This document shows positions 1 through 6,866 of a stretch of 16,291 bases of DNA, piece by piece. The notes under the pieces are model-generated. The model saw only the letters and a list, made by a program, of their open reading frames with translations. It ran no database searches and was not told the origin of the DNA. The stretch's first letter is position 1, and each line of letters starts with the position of its first letter. The stretch lies in contig JALHIE010000036.1 of assembly GCA_022840285.1 (NCBI GenBank), positions 1 to 16,291 of the forward strand. The letters are read 5' to 3'. Source of the DNA: Porphyromonadaceae bacterium. Lineage in GTDB: Bacteria > Bacteroidota > Bacteroidia > Bacteroidales > Dysgonomonadaceae. The position numbers and the translations under genes are program-made.

Positions 1-1
1 T

Positions 2-85
2 AGCCTGCTGCTGAAGCACATTCAGAAGTGCCGCCGGGGCGGGGTGGCAGGCGCGGGCAACGGGGCCTTGAACGGTGCCGGGTAG
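2..85 (+). CDS. Possible C-terminal end of an upstream gene (partial)
   Basis: One plus-strand frame is open from the window edge and gives about 27 residues (beginning SLLLKHIQKCRRGG) before a TAG stop at 83-85. It is short, rich in Gly and Ala towards its end, and shows no recognisable motif. It could be the tail of a real gene that begins outside the window or simply open GC-rich sequence. No function is proposed. Confidence 0.3.
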   Translation, partial: SLLLKHIQKCRRGGVAGAGNGALNGAG

Positions 86-205
86 CGTGGCCGGGCGCGC
101 CATGCCGTTGCTGACCCAGCGCGGGCAGCGTCCCGCGCGTGGTGTGAACCGGAGTGGGGAACGTCCGGCACCTGCGCCACACCGCCGGGCGCAGCGGGTG
201 GCCGC

Positions 206-523
206 GTGAAGACCTTTCTGCTCTACTTCGCCACGGCCATCGCGGAGATTGCCGGGTGCTACCTCGCGTACCTGTGGCTGAAGGGCGGCAAGACGGCGTG
301 GCTGCTGGCCCCGGCCGCCGCCAGCCTTGCAGTGTTCGCGTGGCTGCTGACCATGCACGAGACTGCGGCCGGGCGCGTGTACGCGGCGTACGGCGGCGTG
401 TATATCGGGGTCGCCATCGGCTGGCTGTGGCTGGTGGACGGCGTGCGCCCCACGCACTGGGACGTGGCCGGGGTGCTGGTGGCCCTGGCGGGCATGGGCA
501 TCATCATGTTCCAGCCGCGCTGA
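206..523 (+). CDS. YnfA-family (UPF0060) small inner-membrane protein
   Basis: The 105-residue product is almost entirely hydrophobic, with about four membrane segments (near residues 3-25, 30-50, 60-80 and 85-103), which is the normal size and layout of YnfA/UPF0060 proteins. Family-typical stretches are visible: FLLYFATAIAEIAGCY at the start, AAGRVYAAYGGVYIGVAI in the middle and AGMGIIMFQPR at the end. The family is distantly related to small multidrug-resistance (SMR) transporters, but its substrate is not settled. Translation most likely starts at the GTG at 206, because the MKTFLL N-terminus matches the family; the ribosome site before it is weak. The gene is GC-rich and appears to be chromosomal background outside the sugar cluster. 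Longer open frames overlapping it on both strands are shadows. Confidence 0.9.
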   Translation: MKTFLLYFATAIAEIAGCYLAYLWLKGGKTAWLLAPAAASLAVFAWLLTMHETAAGRVYAAYGGVYIGVAIGWLWLVDGVRPTHWDVAGVLVALAGMGIIMFQPR

Positions 524-569
524 CGGCTGTGCCGGCGGGCTGGAGCGGGGCGGCGGATGACACGGTGTC

Positions 570-612
570 GGGCGAGGCAGACGGTGCGATGCCGGGCGGG
601 CGAGGCAGACGG
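570..612. repeat. Short tandem-like direct repeat, 15 bp x2
   Basis: The 15-mer GGGCGAGGCAGACGG occurs at 570-584 and again at 598-612, a 28-bp period. A decayed third copy (GGCGAGGTAGATGG) lies at 681-694. The repeats sit between ynfA and the tRNA relic. No function is evident. Confidence 0.6.
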
Positions 613-646
613 AGGCGTGACGCGATGAGGCCGGTCCTGCTTCATC

Positions 647-675
647 TTGACCGTCACCGGCGGTCAGGGCATAAC
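647..675 (+). promoter_or_regulatory. Predicted sigma70-type promoter upstream of the tRNA-Ser relic and gmd
   Basis: TTGACC (647-652, 5 of 6 to consensus) is followed by a 17-bp spacer and CATAAC (670-675, 4 of 6). Transcription would begin near 682, about 54 nt before the tRNA relic. It was probably the promoter of the original tRNA gene and may now drive gmd, giving a leader of about 245 nt. A GC-rich inverted repeat (GGCGGT 659-664, ACCGCC 674-679) overlaps it but lacks a T run. Confidence 0.5.
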
Positions 676-735
676 CGCCCGGCGAGGTAGATGGGGGTGT
701 GTCATTACTGACATGGGCTGCCCCACATCATATGC

Positions 736-785
736 GGAAGGGTGGCAGAGTCCGGTTTAGGGTTCGAATCCCTCCCCTTCCGCCA
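736..785 (+). pseudogene. Internally deleted tRNA-Ser gene remnant
   Basis: The 5' acceptor strand GGAAGGG (736-742), TG at positions 8-9 and a D-arm start (GCAGAGTCCGGTTTA, 745-759) run straight into a T arm: stem bases GGG (760-762), loop TTCGAAT (763-769), 3' stem CCCTC (770-774). The pairing acceptor strand CCCTTCC (775-781), discriminator G782 and an encoded CCA (783-785) follow. The seven acceptor pairs are perfect. The 3' half of the D stem, the whole anticodon arm and the variable arm are missing, so roughly 40 nt are gone compared with a normal class II tRNA and it cannot decode. G73 and the D-arm sequence favour serine; reading it as leucine (GCGGAAG start) would leave no CCA at the right place. 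Confidence 0.8.
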
Positions 786-869
786 CTTTCTCATCCATTA
801 GGGACTGCCAACCCTTGCAGTCGTTTCTTGCGTCATACCGGTGCCTTCAGTGAGATGAGGGCCGATGCT

Positions 870-905
870 GTTGCAATGCGCAACGGCGACGACAGTGCAA
901 CTTTT
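870..905 (+). promoter_or_regulatory. Possible alternative hairpins in the gmd leader
   Basis: GTTGCA (870-875) can pair with TGCAAC (896-901), which is followed by TTTT, or its first five bases can pair with GCAAC (880-884) in a small competing hairpin. The two are mutually exclusive, as in an attenuator. Stems are short, so this may be chance. Confidence 0.2.
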
Positions 906-926
906 CACGTGACCCTGAAGTGCGAC

Positions 927-2075
927 ATGAAGAAAGCTCTCATTACCGGCATTACCGGCCAGGACGGGGCGTATCTGGCGGAATTCCTGTTGCGGAAAGG
1001 TTACGAGGTGCATGGCATCAAGCGGCGTGCCTCACTTTTCAACACGGACCGCATTGATCATCTGTACCAGGATCCCCACGCCAGCGGGCGCCGCCTCATC
1101 CTGCACTATGGGGACCTAAGCGATTCCTGCAGCCTTATCCGCATCATGCAGGAAGTGAAGCCTGACGAGGTGTACAACCTTGCGGCGCAAAGCCATGTGC
1201 AGGTGTCCTTCGAGTCGCCCGAATACACGGCGGATGTTGATGCGCTGGGCACCCTGCGCCTGCTGGAGGCCATCCGCATCGCCGGTCTTGCAGGCACTGC
1301 CCGTTTTTACCAGGCGTCCACGTCCGAGTTGTACGGACTGGTGCAAGAGGTGCCGCAAACGGAAAGGACACCCTTCTATCCGCGGTCGCCGTATGCCTGC
1401 GCCAAGCTGTATGCCTACTGGATTACGGTAAACTATCGTGAAGCCTACGGCATGTATGCCTGCAACGGCATCCTGTTTAATCACGAGTCGCCCGTTCGCG
1501 GCGAAACCTTCGTGACCCGCAAGATTACCCGTGCGCTTTCGCGCATGGTGCTTGGCTTGCAGGATTGCCTGTACCTCGGCAATATGGATGCCCGGCGCGA
1601 CTGGGGCCACGCCCGCGATTACGTGGAAATGCAGTGGCTCATGCTGCAACAGGAGCAGCCGGACGACTTTGTCATCGCCACCGGGCGTCAGTTTTCCGTG
1701 CGGAATTTCGTCGATACGGCGGCGGCGGAGCTTGGGCTGATCCTTTCCTGGCAGGGGAGTGGCGTTGACGAGACCGGCAGCGTGGCTTCCGTGGATCTGG
1801 CTAGGCTGATCAGCGCCGCTGGGGGGCGTCAGGGCATGGAATGCCGCGTCAAGCCTGGCGATGTGATCGTGCGGGTGGACCCACGCTATTTTCGTCCCAC
1901 GGAAGTGGAAACCCTGTTGGGCGACCCCGCAAAGGCCAAGGAAAAACTGGGCTGGGTGCCCAGGACCAGCTTCGAGGACATGGTGGCCGAAATGACCCGC
2001 GAGGACTTGGCCCTCAGCATGCGTGACGCAGTATGCAAGGTGGCGGGCTTCAAGACCTTCAGCCACAACGAGTAG
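927..2075 (+). CDS. gmd: GDP-mannose 4,6-dehydratase
   Basis: This cytoplasmic enzyme converts GDP-D-mannose to GDP-4-keto-6-deoxy-D-mannose, the first step to GDP-L-fucose. From the ATG at 927 the product is 382 residues, close to the family norm of about 370. It is an extended short-chain dehydrogenase: the NADP-binding glycine motif is GITGQDG at 8-14, the catalytic Thr/Glu pair is in STSELYG (T132, E134), and Tyr156 and Lys160 are in YACAK. Further family blocks are NHESPVRGETFVTRKITRAL, LGNMDARRDWGHARDYV and DPRYFRPTEVETLLGDP. The frame is open upstream to 699, with in-frame ATGs at 855 and others, but the homologous N-terminus begins at 927. It is the first cluster gene and lies 3 nt before fcl, implying co-transcription. 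Confidence 0.97.
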   Translation: MKKALITGITGQDGAYLAEFLLRKGYEVHGIKRRASLFNTDRIDHLYQDPHASGRRLILHYGDLSDSCSLIRIMQEVKPDEVYNLAAQSHVQVSFESPEYTADVDALGTLRLLEAIRIAGLAGTARFYQASTSELYGLVQEVPQTERTPFYPRSPYACAKLYAYWITVNYREAYGMYACNGILFNHESPVRGETFVTRKITRALSRMVLGLQDCLYLGNMDARRDWGHARDYVEMQWLMLQQEQPDDFVIATGRQFSVRNFVDTAAAELGLILSWQGSGVDETGSVASVDLARLISAAGGRQGMECRVKPGDVIVRVDPRYFRPTEVETLLGDPAKAKEKLGWVPRTSFEDMVAEMTREDLALSMRDAVCKVAGFKTFSHNE

Positions 2076-2078
2076 CAC

Positions 2079-3020
2079 ATGGAGAAGAATGCGCTCATTT
2101 ACGTGGCCGGGCATCGCGGGCTGGTGGGCAGCGCCATCTGCCGCGCCTTGCGGCGCGAGGGCTTCGACAACCTGATCGTCCGCACCCATGCGGAACTCGA
2201 TCTGTGCGATCAGCACGCGGTGTGTGCTTTTTTTGCAGAGCATCGGCCGCAGTACGTGATGCTGGCCGCGGCCAAGGTGGGGGGCATCCATGCCAACGCC
2301 ACCTACCCTGGGGAATTCATCTATCAGAACCTGCAAATCCAGAACAATGTCATCGATAGCGCGTACCGCAACGGCTGCTGCAAGCTGCTGTTTCTGGGGT
2401 CGTCCTGCATCTATCCCAAGCTGTGTCCGCAGCCAATCAAGGAAGAATATCTGCTGACCGGGCCGCTGGAACCCACCAACGATGCCTACGCGCTAGCCAA
2501 GATAGCGGGCATCAAGATGTGCCAAGCATACCGCAAGCAGTACGGCTTTGACGCCATCAGCGCCATGCCCACCAACTTGTATGGCCCGGGAGACAATTAT
2601 CACCCAGAGAACAGTCATGTCATTCCGGCACTGATCCAGCGCTTCCATGAAGCGAAAATGGCAGGGGCGGAACAGGTGACCATCTGGGGGACGGGTACGG
2701 CGTTGCGCGAATTCCTGCATGTGGACGACATGGCCGGGGCGTGCGTGTTCCTGATGAAGAACTATTCCGATTTCGAGCATGTTAATGTGGGCTGCCAGGA
2801 AGAAATCAGCATCATGGGCGTGGCGCGGTGCATCGCCCGTGTTGTGGGGTTTGCGGGGAAGATCTATACCGACCCGGCGAAACCGGATGGCACCCCGCGC
2901 AAACTGATGGACTCGGGCAAGTTGCTCGGTATGGGCTGGCGACCGACGCATATGCTGGAAAGCGGGCTGCGGGATGCGTACCGCGACTTCCTGGATACCC
3001 ATCACAGTTGGGGCTGCTGA
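2079..3020 (+). CDS. fcl: GDP-L-fucose synthase (epimerase/reductase)
   Basis: The 313-residue product uses NADPH to epimerise and reduce GDP-4-keto-6-deoxymannose to GDP-L-fucose, completing the pathway begun by gmd. Visible features are the nucleotide-binding GHRGLVG at 11-17, the SSCIYP block with Ser108 and Cys110, the catalytic YxxxK as Y137/K141, and His180 in PENSHVIPALIQRF. These match the known catalytic set of E. coli WcaG/Fcl, shifted by one residue. The C-terminal substrate half carries WGTGTALREFLHVDD and NVGCQEEISI. The ATG at 2079 follows the gmd stop by 3 nt and the stop at 3018-3020 lies 5 nt before wzm, so the genes are tightly packed. Together gmd and fcl mean the cluster makes its own GDP-fucose. 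Confidence 0.97.
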   Translation: MEKNALIYVAGHRGLVGSAICRALRREGFDNLIVRTHAELDLCDQHAVCAFFAEHRPQYVMLAAAKVGGIHANATYPGEFIYQNLQIQNNVIDSAYRNGCCKLLFLGSSCIYPKLCPQPIKEEYLLTGPLEPTNDAYALAKIAGIKMCQAYRKQYGFDAISAMPTNLYGPGDNYHPENSHVIPALIQRFHEAKMAGAEQVTIWGTGTALREFLHVDDMAGACVFLMKNYSDFEHVNVGCQEEISIMGVARCIARVVGFAGKIYTDPAKPDGTPRKLMDSGKLLGMGWRPTHMLESGLRDAYRDFLDTHHSWGC

Positions 3021-3025
3021 CATTC

Positions 3026-3847
3026 ATGTCGCACGAACTTGTCATTGAAGCCGGGCGCGCCGAACGCCAGTACTGGAAAGACCTGTGGCGTTACCGGGAA
3101 CTCTTTCTGATCCTGACATGGCGTGACGTGGCCGTGCAGTACAAGCAGACTGTGGTGGGTATTCTGTGGGCTGTACTGCGCCCATTGCTGACCATGGCTG
3201 CATTCACGTTCGTGTTCGGCAAGGTGGCGAAACTGCCGTCCGAAGGTGACGTTCCATACCCGCTCATGGTGTTCGTGGCCATGCTACCTTGGCAGTTGTT
3301 CGCCACATCCCTTGCCGCCACGGCCAACAGCCTTGTGAGCAACAGCAACCTGGTGTCCAAGGTGTATTTTCCCAGAATAATAGTGCCGGCAGCCACCATC
3401 GGTGTGGCCGTGGTGGATTTTGCCATTTCGTTCGTGCTGTTGGCGGGTATGATGCTCTGGTATCAGTTCGTGCCGCCGTTACAGGTGCTGGCCGTGATTC
3501 CGCTTACGCTGCTGGCGGCGATAGTTGCTCTTGGGCCGGGCCTCATCCTCTGTGCCTTGAATGTGACCTACCGTGACTTTCGCATTATCGTGCCTTTCAT
3601 CACTCAATTCGGGCTGTACATTTCTCCCGTAGGCTTCTCGTCTGGCATCGTACCAGACAAATGGCGCTTGCTGTATGAATGTAACCCGGTGGTTGGCGTC
3701 ATCGACGGCTTTCGCTGGGCGGTGCTTGGTTCCATGGATTGCCCAGTGCGTGCGCTGACAATCAGCTTCAGCTGCGCTATTGTGTTCCTGCTGCTGGGCA
3801 TCGGGGTTTTTCGCAAGACGGAACGCACGTTCGCTGACGTGATTTAG
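3026..3847 (+). CDS. wzm: ABC-2 polysaccharide export permease (Wzm-type)
   Basis: The 273-residue inner-membrane protein has an amphipathic N-terminal region (YWKDLWRYRELFLILTWRDV) and about six membrane segments, the layout of the ABC-2 transporter permeases that export O-antigen and other lipid-linked glycans. Recognisable family blocks are VQYKQTVVGILWAVLRPLLT, NSNLVSKVYFPRIIVP, VTYRDFRIIVPFITQFGLYISPVGF (read as two adjacent blocks) and CNPVVGVIDGFRWAVLG. It would carry a complete undecaprenyl-PP-linked polymer across the inner membrane using ATP hydrolysis by the wzt product. The ATG at 3026 is chosen because it follows the fcl stop by 5 nt and gives the usual N-terminus; the frame stays open upstream within fcl. 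The stop overlaps the wzt ribosome site. Confidence 0.95.
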   Translation: MSHELVIEAGRAERQYWKDLWRYRELFLILTWRDVAVQYKQTVVGILWAVLRPLLTMAAFTFVFGKVAKLPSEGDVPYPLMVFVAMLPWQLFATSLAATANSLVSNSNLVSKVYFPRIIVPAATIGVAVVDFAISFVLLAGMMLWYQFVPPLQVLAVIPLTLLAAIVALGPGLILCALNVTYRDFRIIVPFITQFGLYISPVGFSSGIVPDKWRLLYECNPVVGVIDGFRWAVLGSMDCPVRALTISFSCAIVFLLLGIGVFRKTERTFADVI

Positions 3848-3854
3848 GAAGCTG

Positions 3855-5099
3855 ATGAAACCGATCATTTCCGTTGAAGGGCTTGGCAAGAGTTATACCA
3901 TCCGTCATGAGGGGCAGACTCCCTATAAGTCGTTACGGGAAGAAATATTCAAGCTTCCCCAACGCCTGCTGCGAAGGAAAGAGAGCCGTGAAGAGTTTTG
4001 GGCGTTGAAGGATGTGAGTTTCGACGTCATGCCGGGTGACCGTGTGGGGATCATCGGGCGCAATGGCGCGGGCAAGTCCACTCTGCTCAAGCTGCTTTCA
4101 CGCATCACGGAACCCACCACAGGGCGCATAACCTTGCGCGGGCGTGTGGCAAGTCTGCTGGAGGTGGGAACAGGGTTTCATCCAGAGTTGACCGGACGGG
4201 AGAACATTTACCTCAACGGAGCAATCCTCGGTATGACGCGTGCCGAGGTCAGCCGTAACTTTGATGCAATAGTGGACTTCGCCGATGTGGAAAAGTTTCT
4301 GGATACGCCGGTTAAGCGCTATTCTTCAGGTATGTATGTGCGCCTTGCCTTTGCCGTGGCTGCACACCTTGAGCCGGAACTGCTTGTTGTGGATGAGGTG
4401 CTGGCTGTGGGGGACGCGGAATTTCAAAGGAAATGCTTGGGTAAAATGGAAGATGTGGGACGGGATGGACGCACAGTTTTGTTTGTGAGCCATAATATGG
4501 CAATGATTAACTACTTATGTAACCACGCAATGATGTTGGATGCTGGTCGAAAGGTATACCAGTCGTCACGTGTTAAAGACGTTGTTTCGGCGTATCTTGG
4601 GGTGAATGATCAAGGAAAAGTGTGGGAGTACATTGATAGTAGTAAGTATTCTGACTGTATAACGCCCATGCGCTTGGCGATAGTCGACGCCTCTGGCAGA
4701 GTGGTGTCAGGAGTTTTGGAAAACAATATCGATGCATGGATAGAGATTGATGTCGAAGTCCATGAGGTAGATACCGGTCTTACAGTAGGCTATGCGTTAT
4801 TTTCTGAAGAGGGAGAGACGCTTTACTGGTCTTACCAGACCGATCAGGGAGAAGAATTCTGGCCACGCTTGAGCTGTGGAAAGATTCGGCTACGTAGCAA
4901 GTTTCCCCAGCGGCTTTTAAATGAGGGAAAGTATCGTATTGAGCTTATAGCAAGTATTTACTACAAACGCTGGCTTATAGCTCCAGGAAAGGGGCCAATG
5001 ATTTTTTTTGAAATTAAGGGTGGTCTTAGTGACTCGCCTATGTGGCAAATTCGGCGTCCCGGAGTGCTTGCACCAGTGTTGCCATGGAAGGTTTTATAG
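3855..5099 (+). CDS. wzt: ABC transporter ATP-binding protein with C-terminal glycan-binding domain (Wzt-type)
   Basis: The 414-residue cytoplasmic ATPase partners Wzm. The N-terminal nucleotide-binding domain has Walker A GRNGAGKST (68-76), the signature region YSSGMYVRLAFA (from 156), Walker B LLVVDE (176-181) and the switch histidine H213 in FVSHN. Residues from about 255 to the end form an extra domain matching the position and style of the Wzt C-terminal carbohydrate-binding domain, ending GGLSDSPMWQIRRPGVLAPV. In characterised Wzt proteins with this domain (E. coli O8/O9a) it recognises the modified non-reducing end of the finished polymer, so a terminal modification is likely here too. 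The ribosome site AGGAAG (3846-3851) overlaps the wzm stop. The second half is visibly richer in A+T than the first, so the gene may be a mosaic. A T8 run lies at 5002-5009. Confidence 0.95.
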   Translation: MKPIISVEGLGKSYTIRHEGQTPYKSLREEIFKLPQRLLRRKESREEFWALKDVSFDVMPGDRVGIIGRNGAGKSTLLKLLSRITEPTTGRITLRGRVASLLEVGTGFHPELTGRENIYLNGAILGMTRAEVSRNFDAIVDFADVEKFLDTPVKRYSSGMYVRLAFAVAAHLEPELLVVDEVLAVGDAEFQRKCLGKMEDVGRDGRTVLFVSHNMAMINYLCNHAMMLDAGRKVYQSSRVKDVVSAYLGVNDQGKVWEYIDSSKYSDCITPMRLAIVDASGRVVSGVLENNIDAWIEIDVEVHEVDTGLTVGYALFSEEGETLYWSYQTDQGEEFWPRLSCGKIRLRSKFPQRLLNEGKYRIELIASIYYKRWLIAPGKGPMIFFEIKGGLSDSPMWQIRRPGVLAPVLPWKVL

Positions 5100-5157
5100 C
5101 GGTTTGTGTTGTTTTTAATATGTTGCTGTCGTTGGTCTGCTGTCCGGAGCGTCTGCT

Positions 5158-5919
5158 ATGTTGAAACGTATAATAAAAGACTTTCTTCCGCTTGGACTTG
5201 TGGAATGGTATAGAGGACAGAAGGGTGAATACAAAAAATTCAGGAAAAGATTTTTTGAAGTTTCTTGCTACCTAGAGGATCAAGGGCGATTCGCGTGTCG
5301 CTGGGCGGATAGATACCCATGCCTGAACGATGCGACGTCGTGCACGCCTTTTGAACCCCATTATACATACCATCCCGCATGGGCTGCCAGGATCCTTGCG
5401 GTCACAAGGCCTTCACTTCATGTGGATATCTCGTCAAGCCTTTCTTTTGTCGCCATAGCTTCGGCCTTTATCCCAATTGAATTTTATGACTTTCGTCCTG
5501 CTCAATTGACGCTTAGTAACTTGGAGTCGAAGTTTGCAGATATTTTATCACTGCCATTCGAGAGTGGCTCCGTGACTTCTATCTCATGTATGCATGTTGT
5601 GGAACATATCGGATTGGAACGATATGGAGATCGTCTTGATTCACAAGGGGATCTTAAGGCGATGAAGGAGCTGGCAAGGGTTGTTGCGCCTGGCGGCCAG
5701 CTTCTTTTTGTTGTTCCTGTCGGCGGTGAGTCTCTTGTTCACTATAACGCCCACAGGATATATCATTACGATGATATTATTTGCCAGTTTGCAAATTTTC
5801 GATTGGAGAATTTCTCTCTTATTACGGATGATAGTAGATTTATAGAGAATGCCGGTATTGATGTTATTTCTAAGCAAAAATGGGGTTGTGGCTGCTTTCA
5901 TCTGGTTAAGTGTAGTTAA
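5158..5919 (+). CDS. DUF268-family, methyltransferase-like protein
   Basis: The 253-residue product resembles the DUF268 family, whose layout is that of a degenerate SAM-dependent methyltransferase but whose reaction is not established. Visible blocks are HVDISSSLSFVA (88-99, equivalent to motif I but without the glycine-rich loop), DFRP (111-114), a DILSLPFESGSVTSISCMHV stretch followed by VEHIGLERYGD (148-158), VAPGGQLLFVVPVG (176-189) and NAHR (197-200). No signal peptide or membrane segment is evident. The start is the ATG at 5158, with GGAG at 5146-5149 about 8 nt upstream. It lies in an A+T-rich stretch 58 nt after wzt. In this setting it probably modifies a sugar or the growing chain; being next to wzt makes a chain-terminating role worth testing, but that is inference. 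Confidence 0.75.
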   Translation: MLKRIIKDFLPLGLVEWYRGQKGEYKKFRKRFFEVSCYLEDQGRFACRWADRYPCLNDATSCTPFEPHYTYHPAWAARILAVTRPSLHVDISSSLSFVAIASAFIPIEFYDFRPAQLTLSNLESKFADILSLPFESGSVTSISCMHVVEHIGLERYGDRLDSQGDLKAMKELARVVAPGGQLLFVVPVGGESLVHYNAHRIYHYDDIICQFANFRLENFSLITDDSRFIENAGIDVISKQKWGCGCFHLVKCS

Positions 5920-5957
5920 AAAGCACTCAAGTCAGACTGGGTGACTGGTAATATTGT

Positions 5958-6848
5958 ATGAATAGATGTGTTACTATGCGTTCACTCGGCAGTAACGGGC
6001 GTTTTGGTAATCAAATTTTTCAATATGCTTTTCTTCGTTTTTATGCCCGTGCGCACGGCTTTCAGTATCAAGTTCCGCACTGGCCCGGACAACATATTTT
6101 TGGCCTTAACGATCCTGTTGTCGATATTACCTTACCTAGGGTCGAGGTGGCGTCTCGCGCGGATTTGGTACATGCATGCGCTAAGGAACCGATTTTCGAT
6201 GCGGATTTTTGGGGTTACTTTCAGGAAGCAGAATATTTTTCAAGTGATAAGCCTTTTTTTTATGAGCTGTTCCAGCCCGTTCCGGTGCTGGCCAGTTATT
6301 TGAATCAATGTTGGGCGCCACTGTTAGGGCACGAAGTCATCGGGCTTCATTTGCGGTATGGCGATTATGGCTACGGGTATTTTTTTGAAACGCCGCTTCC
6401 GTGGGTAATCGCCGAGCTGAAGCGGCGGTGGCATACTTATGTGTCGCCTGTTCTGTATTTGGCAACAGACGACCCACGCGTTCGTAGGGCGCTAAAGTGC
6501 TTTTCACCTATTCTGTGCGCCGATATTTTCCCCGATGCAGGAAGTGAGAACTGTCCAGAATTTTATGCAGATTTTTGGGCGCTCAGTAAGGTTGATTCAC
6601 TTTTGATGATTGCCAATAGTTCCTTTTCCTTTGCCGCAGCAATGTTGAATGATCGTTGCCAGGAAATGCTGCGGCCTAGTATTTATCGGAAAGGTTTTGT
6701 GGAGCTTGATCCCTGGTCTGGCCCGGCGTTGCTCAAGGAAGTAACCCCATGGCTCGACCTGATGCAGAGGAATCTTGGTTTTCTGCGGTTATCCAATTGG
6801 ATTCGGAGAGGCTTTTTATTTAGTGATATAGGTAGGTATTGGCTCTGA
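5958..6848 (+). CDS. GT11-like (alpha-1,2-fucosyltransferase family) glycosyltransferase
   Basis: The 296-residue product has the blocks of bacterial GT11-like enzymes. GRFGNQIFQYAFLRFYA lies at 14-30, the donor-binding block HLRYGDYG at 131-138, ATDDPRV at 169-175 and the C-terminal NSSFSFAAAMLND at 220-232. GT11 members use GDP-fucose, which gmd and fcl supply here. One point is unusual: the normal HxRRGD block has Tyr in place of the second Arg. The protein has no membrane segment and should act on the cytoplasmic face of the inner membrane. The ATG at 5958 is used; an in-frame ATG seven codons in is an alternative, and neither has a strong ribosome site. Acceptor and linkage cannot be read from sequence. 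A T8 run lies at 6254-6261. Confidence 0.72.
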   Translation: MNRCVTMRSLGSNGRFGNQIFQYAFLRFYARAHGFQYQVPHWPGQHIFGLNDPVVDITLPRVEVASRADLVHACAKEPIFDADFWGYFQEAEYFSSDKPFFYELFQPVPVLASYLNQCWAPLLGHEVIGLHLRYGDYGYGYFFETPLPWVIAELKRRWHTYVSPVLYLATDDPRVRRALKCFSPILCADIFPDAGSENCPEFYADFWALSKVDSLLMIANSSFSFAAAMLNDRCQEMLRPSIYRKGFVELDPWSGPALLKEVTPWLDLMQRNLGFLRLSNWIRRGFLFSDIGRYWL

Positions 6849-6866
6849 ATTCGGAGATGCTATCGT

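Noticed and set aside
1..205. Riboswitch ahead of ynfA
   Set aside because: The region is GC-rich and can fold in many ways, but no known aptamer consensus is present.
657..682. GC-rich inverted repeat as terminator of ynfA
   Set aside because: There is no T run after it and it overlaps the promoter; it is not a convincing intrinsic terminator.
154..690. A 178-codon plus-strand frame overlapping ynfA, and a minus-strand frame at 259-657
   Set aside because: Both are Arg- and Gly-rich shadows of ynfA with no domain.
699..926. A 76-residue N-terminal extension of Gmd
   Set aside because: It would be translated from the tRNA relic and leader, and Gmd proteins begin at MKKALITGITGQDG.
1116..2336. 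A 406-codon open frame on the minus strand opposite gmd and fcl
   Set aside because: It is a shadow of two well-supported genes in GC-rich DNA; its product is rich in His and Gly with no motif or ribosome site.
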